Positions 10,522-18,826 of a stretch of DNA of 64,000 nucleotides are shown in pieces. The position numbers were made by a program, and so were the translations under genes. Every line of letters starts with the position of its first letter. The first letter of the stretch is position 1. The stretch is from NCBI RefSeq assembly GCF_022549675.1, contig NZ_JAKZGR010000011.1, positions 113,847 through 177,846 of the forward strand, given 5' to 3'. Source of the stretch: Belliella kenyensis. GTDB lineage: Bacteria > Bacteroidota > Bacteroidia > Cytophagales > Cyclobacteriaceae. Under the pieces are notes generated by a model that was not told the origin of the DNA, did no database searches, and saw only the letters and a program-made list of their open reading frames with translations.

Positions 10522-10760
10522 ATGACAACTTTCACTAGCTCACTTCCAAATGACTTATTGGAAATGCTCGACGAGCATGCCAAGAAATTAGATATTCCTA
10601 AAAACAAGCTTATTGAAAAAGCCTTAAGATTATATCTTGAGCATCTCAAAAGAGCGGCGTATGTAAAATCATATAGTCAAGCCAAGACAAGGACATGGTC
10701 AATTTGGCAGAGGAAGGTATGGCGGAATATTTCAAGCATATAGAAGATGAAACAAGGTGA
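10522..10760 (+). pseudogene. Ribbon-helix-helix (CopG-like) antitoxin, frameshifted
   Basis: Starts MTTFTSSLPNDLLEMLDEH, a ribbon-helix-helix with the strand TTFTSSLP and the helix KLDIPKNKLIEKALRLYL. After YVKSYSQAK the frame slips: reading on one base back gives DKDMVNLAEEGMAEYFKHIEDETR and a TGA at 10758, the normal antitoxin tail. Without correction the frame closes at 10743 with an unrelated tail (RTWSIWQRKVW). The break fits loss of one A in an AAAG run near 10682-10686. The DNA-binding half is intact and could still act alone. Confidence 0.7.
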
Positions 10761-10821
10761 AATCTCAAAAGAAGTATTACAAATAGCCCTGACAACTTTA
10801 AGAGATAATACTACGCTGTAA
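10747..10821 (+). pseudogene. MazF/PemK-like toxin remnant
   Basis: A 24-codon ORF overlapping the ancestral antitoxin end by 14 bp, the spacing of mazEF pairs. MKQGEI matches how MazF-type toxins begin, and GEISKEVLQIALTTL resembles how they end, so about 80 central codons seem to have been lost by a deletion joined at GEI. The assignment rests on motif resemblance and position only. Confidence 0.5.
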
Positions 10822-11187
10822 ATTCGGAGAAGCTTTTCATTCAAAGTTAAAAATCACAATTAATAGAAGATATGAGCATTCTCTCAGAAAGTTATAACGT
10901 ATCTAGTTGTTTAGATTTAATTTTTTTCTTTTAACCCTCAAAAACCATCTTATTTAATGAGAATAAATTCCAAGCCTAAATTTTATGGAAATAGCAAATA
11001 AAGGCGAGCAATAGGCACATCATTAAGATTGACATCATCAATCTTTTTAAAGAGATCAAAGAAAGATAACTCTTAAGAAATTCTGTAACAATCACTTTCA
11101 TAAGGCTGAATTTTAAGATCATAGATAATAATTCAAAATTACCTTATCAGAAAAGGGAAATCAATACCATGTTCACGGTATTTTTCA
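10822..11187. other. Non-coding stretch after TA remnant
   Basis: 366 bp, AT-rich. I see no ORF, tRNA or strong terminator. A weak hairpin AATACC/GGTATT lies at about 11162-11181, next to the end of the EamA gene. Confidence 0.55.
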
Positions 11188-12105
11188 TCATAAAACACTT
11201 CTTTTCATCCTTCTCCGCTTGCTCAAATAATTAAAAATAGGGTACAATAACACTGAAATCAAAATGATCACTGTACCTAAGTAAAAGCCTGGGGTCATCT
11301 TTTCTTTTTCTCCAAAAATCAATACTGCCAGTACAATTCCATAGACCGGCTCTAGATTCACCGTCAGATTTATAGCAAAAGCAGTCAGTCTACGCATCAA
11401 CTCTACAGATACAGAGAATGCATATACTGTACATACACCTCCCAAAACAAATAACCATAACCAATCCAAGCCAACTGGCGCAAGCTGCAAACCAACCCCA
11501 TCTGTAAAGAACACAGCATAAATAGGCATAAATAAAACAGAAAATATACAAGCTCCCATCATTTCATAAAAGGTCAATACATAGGGAGAATGCCTCTTGG
11601 TCAATCTACCATTGATCACTGTAAATATCGCAGCAATCAATGCTGAAGCCACAGCCATCGTCAAACCTAACCAATAGCCACCTTCAAAGCTAAAAACTAC
11701 ATAAAGGCCAGAAATCACCAGCATCCCAAGCATAATCTCAAACCACTTAACTTTGGATTTATTTACCATTGGCTCTACTAGTGCTGTCCACAATGAAGTC
11801 GTCGCCATACCTGCCAAGCATACAGATGCAGTAGACACTTGAGCAGCCCAAAAAAATAAAATCCAATGCAAGCTGATCAAAAAACCCGTACCAACTACTT
11901 TTCCTAACTCTTGTGGTGCTAGTCTGACTTTCCTCCTCTTCACCAAAAACACCAAACCCAAAAAACCACTTGCTATCAATGTCCTGTAAAATACTATTTC
12001 TACTGATGGCAAAGTAATCAGAAGTCCCAAAATTGCAGTAAAACCCCAAATCAAAACAATAAAATGGAGCATCAAGTAGTCCTTGACGATAACTTTTTGA
12101 CTCAT
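11188..12105 (-). CDS. EamA/DMT-family transporter
   Basis: 305 aa inner-membrane protein with about ten hydrophobic helices in two five-helix EamA repeats. The N-terminal half contains HFIVLIWGFTAILG, typical of RhaT/YdcZ-like drug/metabolite transporters. Direction is usually export, but the substrate is unknown. Last gene of a tgt-LptF/G-EamA unit with a 2-bp gap. The charged tail KRRRMKRS is cytoplasmic under the positive-inside rule. Confidence 0.85.
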   Translation of the reverse strand: MSQKVIVKDYLMLHFIVLIWGFTAILGLLITLPSVEIVFYRTLIASGFLGLVFLVKRRKVRLAPQELGKVVGTGFLISLHWILFFWAAQVSTASVCLAGMATTSLWTALVEPMVNKSKVKWFEIMLGMLVISGLYVVFSFEGGYWLGLTMAVASALIAAIFTVINGRLTKRHSPYVLTFYEMMGACIFSVLFMPIYAVFFTDGVGLQLAPVGLDWLWLFVLGGVCTVYAFSVSVELMRRLTAFAINLTVNLEPVYGIVLAVLIFGEKEKMTPGFYLGTVIILISVLLYPIFNYLSKRRRMKRSVL

Positions 12106-12107
12106 CT

Positions 12108-13181
12108 TTATCTAGGCACTGTTTTGTACAAGAAAAGTCCTGTAAATGCAAATACAAGATTGGGTAACCAGATAACAAATATAGGATATGTGGTCCCAGC
12201 CTCTGCAAATGTTCTTGATAGTAGGAATAATATGATATACACAAAGGCCAATAGGAAGCCTAAGGCAATCTGAAAACCAGAACCTCCTCTGGTCTTTTTG
12301 GAAGAGAGAATTACGCCTATGAATGTGAGAATAATTGCTGCAAATGGAGACATATACCTCACATACCTTTCTATCTTATAATAGTTAACATTATCCGCCC
12401 CCCTATCTTCCAGTGTCCTGATCTGTCGACCTAGCTGAGGAAGCGTCAAGGTTTCATGGTGATTGGTGGGCAAATCAAAATCAGCAGGCGTGATGGATAG
12501 CAATGTATCAAGGCTCTCTCCTGTTGTGTAATCCTCTCCCCTTTCGTTGAGCACCCGTAGTTTCCAGTTTTTCACAGTCCATGAATTGATAGCGGTATCC
12601 CATACAATCCTATCCCCTGATAGTTTTGCCAAAAGCTCTCCATCTCTGACTTGCTCCAAAGTGAAACTATACCCCATATTTCCCGAAGGATAATACCGCG
12701 ATATATATGCATACACATCTGGGGCAACTTTTATATGTATATTGGTTTCGTTATAGAATTTGGTCTCTTCCAAATACCTCGTTTTGAACTCCGTTACTCC
12801 TGACGTGGCGCCAGGTAACACCCATCCATTGAGCAAAAAACTAGCTGCACCAATCATTGAGGCACCAATAAAGAATGGTAATAACATCCTAACAAAAGAT
12901 GTCCCAGAGCTAAGAATGGCTATAATCTCCGTTCTTCCAGCCATTTTGGAAGTAATGAATATGACAGAGATAAAAACAGTAATAGGTGTAAGCAAGTTAT
13001 TGAGATAAAGCCCATAATTTGCCAAATACTTCAGTATCTCTGATGCTGGCACTTTATTACGAATAAACGCATCATTCTTCTCCGTGAAGTCTAACACCAA
13101 GACAATAAGAATCAGCATCAAAACCACAAAAAAGTAGGTTTTAAGAAAATCCTTAATGATGAGTTTATCTAATATTTTCAT
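12108..13181 (-). CDS. LptF/LptG-family (YjgP/YjgQ) lipopolysaccharide export permease
   Basis: 357 aa. N-terminal helices (LDKLIIKDFLKTYFFVVLML), a periplasmic jellyroll of about 150 residues and C-terminal helices match the YjgP/YjgQ family, whose members form the membrane part of the LptBFGC machine that moves LPS off the inner membrane. Whether it is the F or G paralogue cannot be decided here. One base separates it from tgt, a pairing common in Bacteroidota. Confidence 0.9.
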   Translation of the reverse strand: MKILDKLIIKDFLKTYFFVVLMLILIVLVLDFTEKNDAFIRNKVPASEILKYLANYGLYLNNLLTPITVFISVIFITSKMAGRTEIIAILSSGTSFVRMLLPFFIGASMIGAASFLLNGWVLPGATSGVTEFKTRYLEETKFYNETNIHIKVAPDVYAYISRYYPSGNMGYSFTLEQVRDGELLAKLSGDRIVWDTAINSWTVKNWKLRVLNERGEDYTTGESLDTLLSITPADFDLPTNHHETLTLPQLGRQIRTLEDRGADNVNYYKIERYVRYMSPFAAIILTFIGVILSSKKTRGGSGFQIALGFLLAFVYIILFLLSRTFAEAGTTYPIFVIWLPNLVFAFTGLFLYKTVPR

Positions 13182-13182
13182 G

Positions 13183-14313
13183 TTATAATCTAGTGCTAAC
13201 TTTTTTGACCATCTGATCTTTCCATGCCGAGAACTCTCCAGACTTGATCTTTTCTCTAGCTTGCCCTACCAACCAAAGATAAAATGCCAAATTATGAATA
13301 CTCGCTATTTGTGCAGCAAGTATCTCTTTGGCTATCGTCAAATGTCTCAAATATGCTTTGGAATAGAAACTACTTACATAAGAATTGATCCCCGTATCTA
13401 TTGGACTGAAATCATCCTTCCACTTTTCATTCCTGATATTTATGATTCCTTCAGAGGTGAACAGCATTCCATTCCGTGCATTCCTTGTTGGCATCACGCA
13501 GTCAAACATATCTACACCAAGTGCAATCCCTTCTAGAATATTGGCAGGTGTCCCTACACCCATCAAATACCTAGGCTTGTCTTTTGGTAAGATATCCGTC
13601 ACCATATCTGTCATTTCATACATCATCTCAGCAGGTTCCCCTACTGAAAGACCACCTATGGCATTTCCTTCTCTTTCACAAGAGGCAATAAATTCAGCGG
13701 ATTGCTTTCTCAAGTCTTTGAAAACAGACCCCTGCACAATCGGAAATAAGGTCTGACTATAGCCATACTTACCTTCTGTCTGATCGAAACGCGCTATGCA
13801 GCGCTTCAGCCAGCGGTGAGTCATTTCCATCGAATTTCTAGCATATCCAAATTCACAAGGATAAGGTGTACATTCATCAAATGCCATGATGATATCCGCA
13901 CCTATGGTGCGCTGTATGTCCATCACCCCCTCTGGAGAAAAAACATGCTTCGATCCATCAATATGCGATTTGAAAACCACACCTTCTTCCGTGATTTTCC
14001 TAGTACCTGCCAATGAAAAAACCTGATATCCTCCGCTGTCTGTCAAGATTGGCTTGGACCATCCATTGAATTTGTGCAAACCTCCTGCCTTTTCTAGTAC
14101 ATCCAAACCAGGTCTCAAGTATAAGTGATAGGTATTTCCTAAAATGATCTGAGCCTTGACATCATAAGTAAGTTCACGCTGATGAACGGCTTTCACCGAA
14201 CCCGCAGTCCCTACTGGCATAAAAATCGGGGTTTCTATATCCCCATGATCAGTTTTTACTATTCCTGCCCTTGCTTTTGACTGAGGATCAGTGTCTGTTA
14301 ATATAAATTTCAT
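13183..14313 (-). CDS. tgt: tRNA-guanine transglycosylase
   Basis: 376 aa, normal length. Swaps guanine 34 for preQ1 in His, Asp, Asn and Tyr tRNAs. The barrel motifs LTDSGGYQVFSL, AFDECTPYPC, GGLSVGEPAEMM and DCVMPTRNARNGMLF are present, including the catalytic Asp pair. The C-terminal zinc site CxCxxC is replaced: after SPID comes TGINSYVSSFYSKAYLRHL without a cysteine. Works with queD (32832) and queE (36252) of this window in queuosine synthesis. Confidence 0.95.
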   Translation of the reverse strand: MKFILTDTDPQSKARAGIVKTDHGDIETPIFMPVGTAGSVKAVHQRELTYDVKAQIILGNTYHLYLRPGLDVLEKAGGLHKFNGWSKPILTDSGGYQVFSLAGTRKITEEGVVFKSHIDGSKHVFSPEGVMDIQRTIGADIIMAFDECTPYPCEFGYARNSMEMTHRWLKRCIARFDQTEGKYGYSQTLFPIVQGSVFKDLRKQSAEFIASCEREGNAIGGLSVGEPAEMMYEMTDMVTDILPKDKPRYLMGVGTPANILEGIALGVDMFDCVMPTRNARNGMLFTSEGIINIRNEKWKDDFSPIDTGINSYVSSFYSKAYLRHLTIAKEILAAQIASIHNLAFYLWLVGQAREKIKSGEFSAWKDQMVKKVSTRL

Positions 14314-14421
14314 TTCCTAAAGTACAACACTCCAAATTGAATATATGAGCTTGACCGACCTTCAGCCATTCTCAACGCAAAAATATAAGCTTATTATTTA
14401 ATTGAATGCTGAATTTGCTTT

Positions 14422-14429
14422 TATATTTG
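14422..14429 (+). promoter_or_regulatory. Perfect -7 box of the glycosyltransferase gene
   Basis: TATATTTG matches the Bacteroidota -7 consensus TAnnTTTG exactly, 20 bp before the ATG at 14450. It places the transcript start near 14436, downstream of the alternative ATG at 14402 and so deciding the start. The -33 side is weak (TTG at 14402-14404, spacing 17). Confidence 0.65.
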
Positions 14430-14449
14430 CCTTTCAAAAATCAATCAGG

Positions 14450-15589
14450 ATGGTCAACGGAGTTTTATGGATATTTTTTTTAACAGCCTTTGCTGTTCAA
14501 TTAATCTATATCCTTTTCATTTTTAGCCGATTGGCTCTTTTCAAAGCTAAGCAAGCCAAAGAAATCACTGAACCGAAAGCAGAAGGAGTCACGGTAGTAA
14601 TCGCGGCTCATAATGAAAAAGATAATCTAAAAAAGCTCATTCCAATCCTTTGCAATCAAGATTATCCAAACTTTGATATCATGGTCATCAATGACAGGTC
14701 GTTTGACGGAACGAGGTCATTGCTTGAGAAAATGATGGCTAGGTATCCACAGATCAGAACTGTAACGGTCAAATACACCCCTGACCATGTGACTTCAAAA
14801 AAATATGCTTTGACGCTTGGGATAAAAGTAGCCAAACACGATGTGCTTTTACTCACTGATGCAGATTGCATTCCTGCCTCAGATCAATGGATCAGACAGA
14901 TGACAGCCCCTGTAAGGGAGCAAGGAAAAACCTTTGCTTTGGGATTTTCGCCATATGAGCATGACAGAGGCTTTCTGAACAAATGGATACAATTCGAAAC
15001 CCTCTGGACGGCAATTTTGTATTTTTCTTTTGCGCTATGGAAGGCCCCGTTTATGGGGGTAGGAAGAAATTTGTGCTATCGTCGAAGCTTTTTTATGGAG
15101 AAAAAGGCATTCAAAGACCTGTGGCAAATCACCTGTGGAGATGATGACTTGTTCATCAACAAATATGCTACTGGTAAAAATACTGCTCTAGTGATTTCTC
15201 CTGATAGTATTACTGTTTCTAAACCAAAAAGTACTTGGAAACAGTTTTTTATACAGAAAAAAAGACACTTCTATGCAGGTAAATTTTATAGAGCTAGAGA
15301 CAAAAATAAAATAGGACTTTATACATTTACCCACCTCCTTTTTTGGATTGTAGGTATTTGTTTGATGATTTTTTTGGCAATTGAAGGAAAATGGGAACAA
15401 TTTGCCAGCATTCTAGGTATAATTACCGTGAGATCAATGATGCTCACCTGGATATTTACCGCTGCAAGAAGAAATTTGCAGGGGATTCGAAAAGTGTTTT
15501 GGCCAATATTTTACGATTTCATTTATCTGGGCTATTTTTGGATCATTGGCAGTATAGGGTATCGTTCAAAAACAGTTAGATGGAAGTAA
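14450..15589 (+). CDS. Family 2 glycosyltransferase, membrane-bound
   Basis: 379 aa from MVNGVLWIFF; an in-frame ATG 16 codons earlier lies upstream of the predicted transcript start. One N-terminal helix, then a GT-A domain with VTVVIAAHNEKDNL, VINDRSFDGT and the metal-binding DADC (about residue 140), a GDDDLFINKY segment, and two to three C-terminal helices. This resembles processive-type or lipid-linked transferases acting at the inner membrane. Substrate unknown. The end overlaps the next gene by 10 bp. Confidence 0.88.
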   Translation: MVNGVLWIFFLTAFAVQLIYILFIFSRLALFKAKQAKEITEPKAEGVTVVIAAHNEKDNLKKLIPILCNQDYPNFDIMVINDRSFDGTRSLLEKMMARYPQIRTVTVKYTPDHVTSKKYALTLGIKVAKHDVLLLTDADCIPASDQWIRQMTAPVREQGKTFALGFSPYEHDRGFLNKWIQFETLWTAILYFSFALWKAPFMGVGRNLCYRRSFFMEKKAFKDLWQITCGDDDLFINKYATGKNTALVISPDSITVSKPKSTWKQFFIQKKRHFYAGKFYRARDKNKIGLYTFTHLLFWIVGICLMIFLAIEGKWEQFASILGIITVRSMMLTWIFTAARRNLQGIRKVFWPIFYDFIYLGYFWIIGSIGYRSKTVRWK

Positions 15590-16191
15590 ATTCAAGAGGA
15601 TTTTCAAACAAGGCATTAGAAGACTTTGATCTAATAGATCAAGCAGTGGAGCAGAAAGATCAGCAAGCCTATGCCACATTGATGAAGCGCTACAAAAAAG
15701 CAGTGTACTTCATGATCTTGAAAATGATCCGCGATGCCGATGATGCGGAGGATTTGACTATGGAAGCATTTGCAAAAGCTTTCAAAAATCTCCACAAATT
15801 CAAGAAGGATTATACCTTCAGTACTTGGCTTTTCAGGATAGCTACAAACAATACCATTGATTTTATCAGAAAGAAAAAACTGAAGACCATGAGCTTGAAC
15901 ACCACCTTGAGTGATGATGGCGGGAATTCGGTCAATATCGATGTGGAAGATGATGACAACAATCCACAAGATGAGTTTATCAAATCTCAAAGAATCGAGA
16001 TGGTCAGGGTATTTGTAGATAAGTTGCCTGCCAAGTACCGCAAACTGGTAGAGTTACGCTATTTCCAAGAGTTGTCTTACGATGAGATAGCACAAGAACT
16101 TGACAAGCCACTTGGTACTGTCAAAGCGCAGCTTCACAGGTCTCGCGAATTACTTTTCGAGATAGCCTCAGGGAAAGAGAAGCATATTTAA
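15580..16191 (+). CDS. ECF-type sigma-70 family factor
   Basis: 203 aa. Region 2 (ATLMKRYKKAVYFMILKMIRDADDAEDLTMEAF) and region 4 (LPAKYRKLVELRYFQELSYDEIAQELDKPLGTVKAQLHRSR split across the usual helices) are both clear; region 3 is absent as in ECF sigmas. Its ATG lies inside the end of the glycosyltransferase gene, which points to coupled translation. No anti-sigma gene follows, unlike the second sigma at 22707. Confidence 0.92.
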   Translation: MEVNSRGFSNKALEDFDLIDQAVEQKDQQAYATLMKRYKKAVYFMILKMIRDADDAEDLTMEAFAKAFKNLHKFKKDYTFSTWLFRIATNNTIDFIRKKKLKTMSLNTTLSDDGGNSVNIDVEDDDNNPQDEFIKSQRIEMVRVFVDKLPAKYRKLVELRYFQELSYDEIAQELDKPLGTVKAQLHRSRELLFEIASGKEKHI

Positions 16192-16468
16192 TGGTAGAAG
16201 CTTCAAAAGTAAGTAGATCGAATTGTTTAGTTGGTCTTATTGGAAAGTGAGGCATAAGGAAAGTTATAAGGTAAATAAGTTGGCAGACTGAGGTATGCAG
16301 TTAATTTATGGATTTGAAAGCGATTTGATAAGGATGTATAATTAATTATAGGCTATACCAAGTCATGAGCTTGAGTGATTCAAACTAATTGTTGTTTTAA
16401 TAAATTTTTATATCTGGTTTTTTAGTTATACATTGAGCATGATTTTTACCGGTATATTCTTTTAAAAT

Positions 16469-17485
16469 ATGAAATTAACCCTGTATTCTCTTTTGCTGTT
16501 GTTTAGCTTTGGCTGTAAACAAAATATAGATAAACATTTTAAAGTTTCTCCAGATAAAATCATCAATGTAAGTAATCAAATTATTGATATTGAAACTGAC
16601 TTGCTATTTGCTTATCCAATACCTAAAATTTCTAATAAATATCTTTTTATAATTGATCCTCTGATACCCCAAGAGAAGAAAATTCATGTTTTTGATAAAG
16701 TTTCTCTCAAACATATCGGTAGCATTGGCATCACTGGTGAAGGACCTGGAGAACTATCAAATACTGGTGATTTTGCACTTACGCCCAATCAAGAAGATCT
16801 ATGGATTCCTGATTTTGCTAAATTAAAGCTATTTAAATTCAACATTGACTCTGCCCTAAATAGTGAAGACTACCTTCCTTACTACTCAAATGACTTTGAA
16901 AATGATTTTTTTCTATCCGAATTCCAGTTTATAAATGAAAATATTGCAATAGGTAAGGGTATTGAGGTGCTAAGCTCAAATTCCTTTAGGGCTCGTATTG
17001 GAAAATGGAATATTCAAACTGGGAAGATTGATAAATTTGGTGAGGAACACCCCTTGCTGTTGAATGAAAGGACTAATGGATACTTTGACTATTCAGAAAA
17101 ACATAAATTAATGGCATTTGCATACATTAGCCACGACGTTTTGACAGTTTTGGACCCTGATGGAATAATATTATTTAATATTTATGGACCAAAAGAGTTT
17201 GACAATGAAAATAGAAAATTACATTTTTTCAGTCAAGTGTTTTTTACTGACAACTACATCATCACATCCTATTTAGGTGATTATGCTTTTGAATTTGACA
17301 ATAATAAAAATCCAAAAAGTGTACAGCCATCAAAAATCCTAATCTTTAACCTAAATGGCGAATTGGTAAAAGCTTATGAGACTGATTATCAAATTTGGAA
17401 ATACATTATTGATGAAGAGAATAAACGCATTATTTGCAGTTTTATGGACCGAGAACAACCTTTAGGATATTTCCAATACGATTAA
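16469..17485 (+). CDS. BF3164-like (TolB-like six-bladed propeller) lipoprotein, copy 1
   Basis: 338 aa. Signal peptide with lipobox LLFSFGC, so lipidation at Cys16 and likely outer-membrane anchoring. The body has the family hallmarks GITGEGPGELSN, DLWIPDFAKLKLFKF and KEFDNENRKLHFFSQV, repeated strands expected for a six-bladed propeller. Same length as the gene at 18827 and about half its residues agree. Function of the family is not known; it is commonly found near small exported Bacteroidota peptides, as here. Confidence 0.8.
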   Translation: MKLTLYSLLLLFSFGCKQNIDKHFKVSPDKIINVSNQIIDIETDLLFAYPIPKISNKYLFIIDPLIPQEKKIHVFDKVSLKHIGSIGITGEGPGELSNTGDFALTPNQEDLWIPDFAKLKLFKFNIDSALNSEDYLPYYSNDFENDFFLSEFQFINENIAIGKGIEVLSSNSFRARIGKWNIQTGKIDKFGEEHPLLLNERTNGYFDYSEKHKLMAFAYISHDVLTVLDPDGIILFNIYGPKEFDNENRKLHFFSQVFFTDNYIITSYLGDYAFEFDNNKNPKSVQPSKILIFNLNGELVKAYETDYQIWKYIIDEENKRIICSFMDREQPLGYFQYD

Positions 17486-17503
17486 AAGAAGAATTGAAAA
17501 CAG

Positions 17504-18219
17504 ATTGAACGTAGCACACAGATCCTTTCCTAACCAATGCCTTTTCCTCTATCACAAAAACTCTTGCTAATGAAGCTTTAACTCTTAAATTTTCACTATT
17601 TTTAAACATGGAAAAAGAGGAAATCAATCACAAACTGGAGGAACCTTCTGCCGATTATGGTAACTATACCTATGCAGAATACTTGACTTGGCAACTGGAC
17701 GGAATCGTTGAGCTTATCAAAGGGAAGGTGTTTAGACAGGCTGCTGCACCAAGGGTAAGCCATCAGAGGGTCTCAATGAAAATATCCTCCGCTCTTTTTT
17801 CATTCTTAAAAGAAAAAAAATGCGAAGTATTTTCGGCACCCTTTGATGTAAGACTTCCTGTCAAGTCGAGGAAAAATGAAGACATCACTACTGTGGTACA
17901 GCCTGATATTTGTGTGGTATGTGATCCTTCCAAATTAGACGACTTGGGCTGTGTAGGTGCTCCAGACCTGATCATCGAAATCCTCTCTCCGGGCAATAAC
18001 AAGAAGGAAATTCAACACAAATTTGAAGTCTATGAAGAATCTGGAGTAAAAGAATACTGGCTAATTCATCCTAATGAATGTACTCTGATTATCTATAGTT
18101 TAGTAGACGGGAAGTATCAAGGGTCACGACTTTTTACATTTGGTGACATCGTCACTTCAGAGGCGGTGGAAGGATTCGAGCTTGTATTGGACGATGTTTT
18201 TGAAGGGATATAGTAGTAA
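17504..18219 (+). repeat. 716-bp direct repeat, copy 1 (Uma2 unit)
   Basis: Matches 20398-21113 at identical length. It covers 104 bp upstream of the Uma2 gene, the whole gene and a few bases after the stop. The coding part is almost identical apart from a divergent 39-bp block at 17775-17813; the upstream part carries more scattered changes. Confidence 0.9.
17608..18213 (+). CDS. Uma2-family PD-(D/E)xK nuclease-like protein, copy 1
   Basis: 201 aa. The Uma2/DUF820 pattern is complete: ELIKGKVF near the N-terminus, QPDICVVCD with the acidic residue, then APDLIIEILSPGNNKKE and a Lys in the EVYEESGVKEYWLI segment. The fold is restriction-endonuclease-like, but the biological role of the family is unknown. 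Nearly identical to the gene at 20502 except for residues about 56-69. Each copy follows lipoprotein genes of the island. Confidence 0.85.
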   Translation: MEKEEINHKLEEPSADYGNYTYAEYLTWQLDGIVELIKGKVFRQAAAPRVSHQRVSMKISSALFSFLKEKKCEVFSAPFDVRLPVKSRKNEDITTVVQPDICVVCDPSKLDDLGCVGAPDLIIEILSPGNNKKEIQHKFEVYEESGVKEYWLIHPNECTLIIYSLVDGKYQGSRLFTFGDIVTSEAVEGFELVLDDVFEGI

Positions 18220-18481
18220 GGTAGTATATCTGTAAAAACACCAGTAAACAAATTATATAAAGTATTTTGAAGATTCAGAATTTAATGGATATATGGTTTT
18301 ACTTGATAGCTCGTTCCATTTTTTGAATTTGATCCAACAGCATTTCTTAATTTAACAGAATTAAATCTCATGAATTAAAAGTGGATAATTGAATAGTAAA
18401 GAACTAAATAAGTAAAAAACCTAATTTTTTAAGACATTTTCAGACGAAATATTTTGCATTTAGTCTATATATATTCGAATT

Positions 18482-18510
18482 GTCAATATTTTTTTTAAAA
18501 AAATATTGAC
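18482..18510. repeat. 29-bp palindrome before peptide gene
   Basis: GTCAATATT followed by a T-run and its mirror AATATTGAC: 14-bp perfect arms with one extra T. The T-run in the middle means it is not a standard terminator; it may be an operator or a strong leader hairpin. Confidence 0.7.
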
Positions 18511-18512
18511 TG

Positions 18513-18531
18513 CTCAGTAAAATCTACTGAG
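18513..18531. repeat. Second inverted repeat before peptide gene
   Basis: CTCAGTA and TACTGAG, perfect 7-bp arms with a 5-nt loop, only 2 bp after the previous palindrome and 27 bp before the ATG. Together they would fold as tandem hairpins in a leader RNA. Confidence 0.7.
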
Positions 18532-18558
18532 TACAGTTTAAACCAAAACAACTATATC

Positions 18559-18759
18559 ATGTTTTCAAAAATCAAGATTACTTTAGTAGCCTGTATGCTT
18601 TTTGTCGCAGGTGGAATGATGATGAGTAGCAATAGTGAAGCTCAGATTAATCCAGACTGCCCGAATGGATGTCTACAGGGTTCAGATGGATGTTTTTGCT
18701 TTCAAGAATATCAAGAACTAAGCGAGTTTGATTGGGGTGACTCTGAAGCTCCTGAATAA
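18559..18759 (+). CDS. Exported Cys-rich small peptide (NVEALA-like)
   Basis: 66 aa. A hydrophobic signal segment (ITLVACMLFVAGGMMM) is followed by SSNSEAQ, which resembles the NVEALA processing motif of small Bacteroidota peptides, then a mature part with cysteines spaced C-x3-C-x6-C-x-C (DCPNGC...GCFC) and an acidic tail rich in E and D. It has its own strong terminator and a structured leader, so it is made as a separate, possibly abundant, transcript. Likely secreted or surface-exposed with two disulfides or a metal site. Function unknown; family link by motif resemblance. Confidence 0.65.
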   Translation: MFSKIKITLVACMLFVAGGMMMSSNSEAQINPDCPNGCLQGSDGCFCFQEYQELSEFDWGDSEAPE

Positions 18760-18769
18760 CATTTTATCA

Positions 18770-18808
18770 ATTGTAGTCTATGGAGCTGCATAGACTACAA
18801 TTTTTTTT
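18770..18808 (+). terminator. Strong intrinsic terminator of the peptide gene
   Basis: ATTGTAGTCTAT and ATAGACTACAAT form a perfect 12-bp stem with an 8-nt loop, followed by seven further T. It starts 11 bp after the peptide stop and ends 18 bp before the next lipoprotein gene. Confidence 0.95.
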
Positions 18809-18826
18809 CACCATCCCACCAAGCCA

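Larger units (their letters stand above)
18220..18558 (+). other. Leader region of the Cys-rich peptide gene
   Basis: 339 bp without an ORF, very AT-rich. Its last 80 bp hold two adjacent palindromes (18482-18510 and 18513-18531). Possible -7 boxes near 18470 are imperfect, so the promoter is not fixed. Confidence 0.55.

Noticed and set aside
11759..12244. 161-codon minus-strand frame across the EamA/LptF-G junction
   Set aside because: Overlaps two real genes in another frame and has no motif.
14402..14449. Upstream ATG of the glycosyltransferase
   Set aside because: It lies upstream of or within the predicted promoter with a perfect -7 box.
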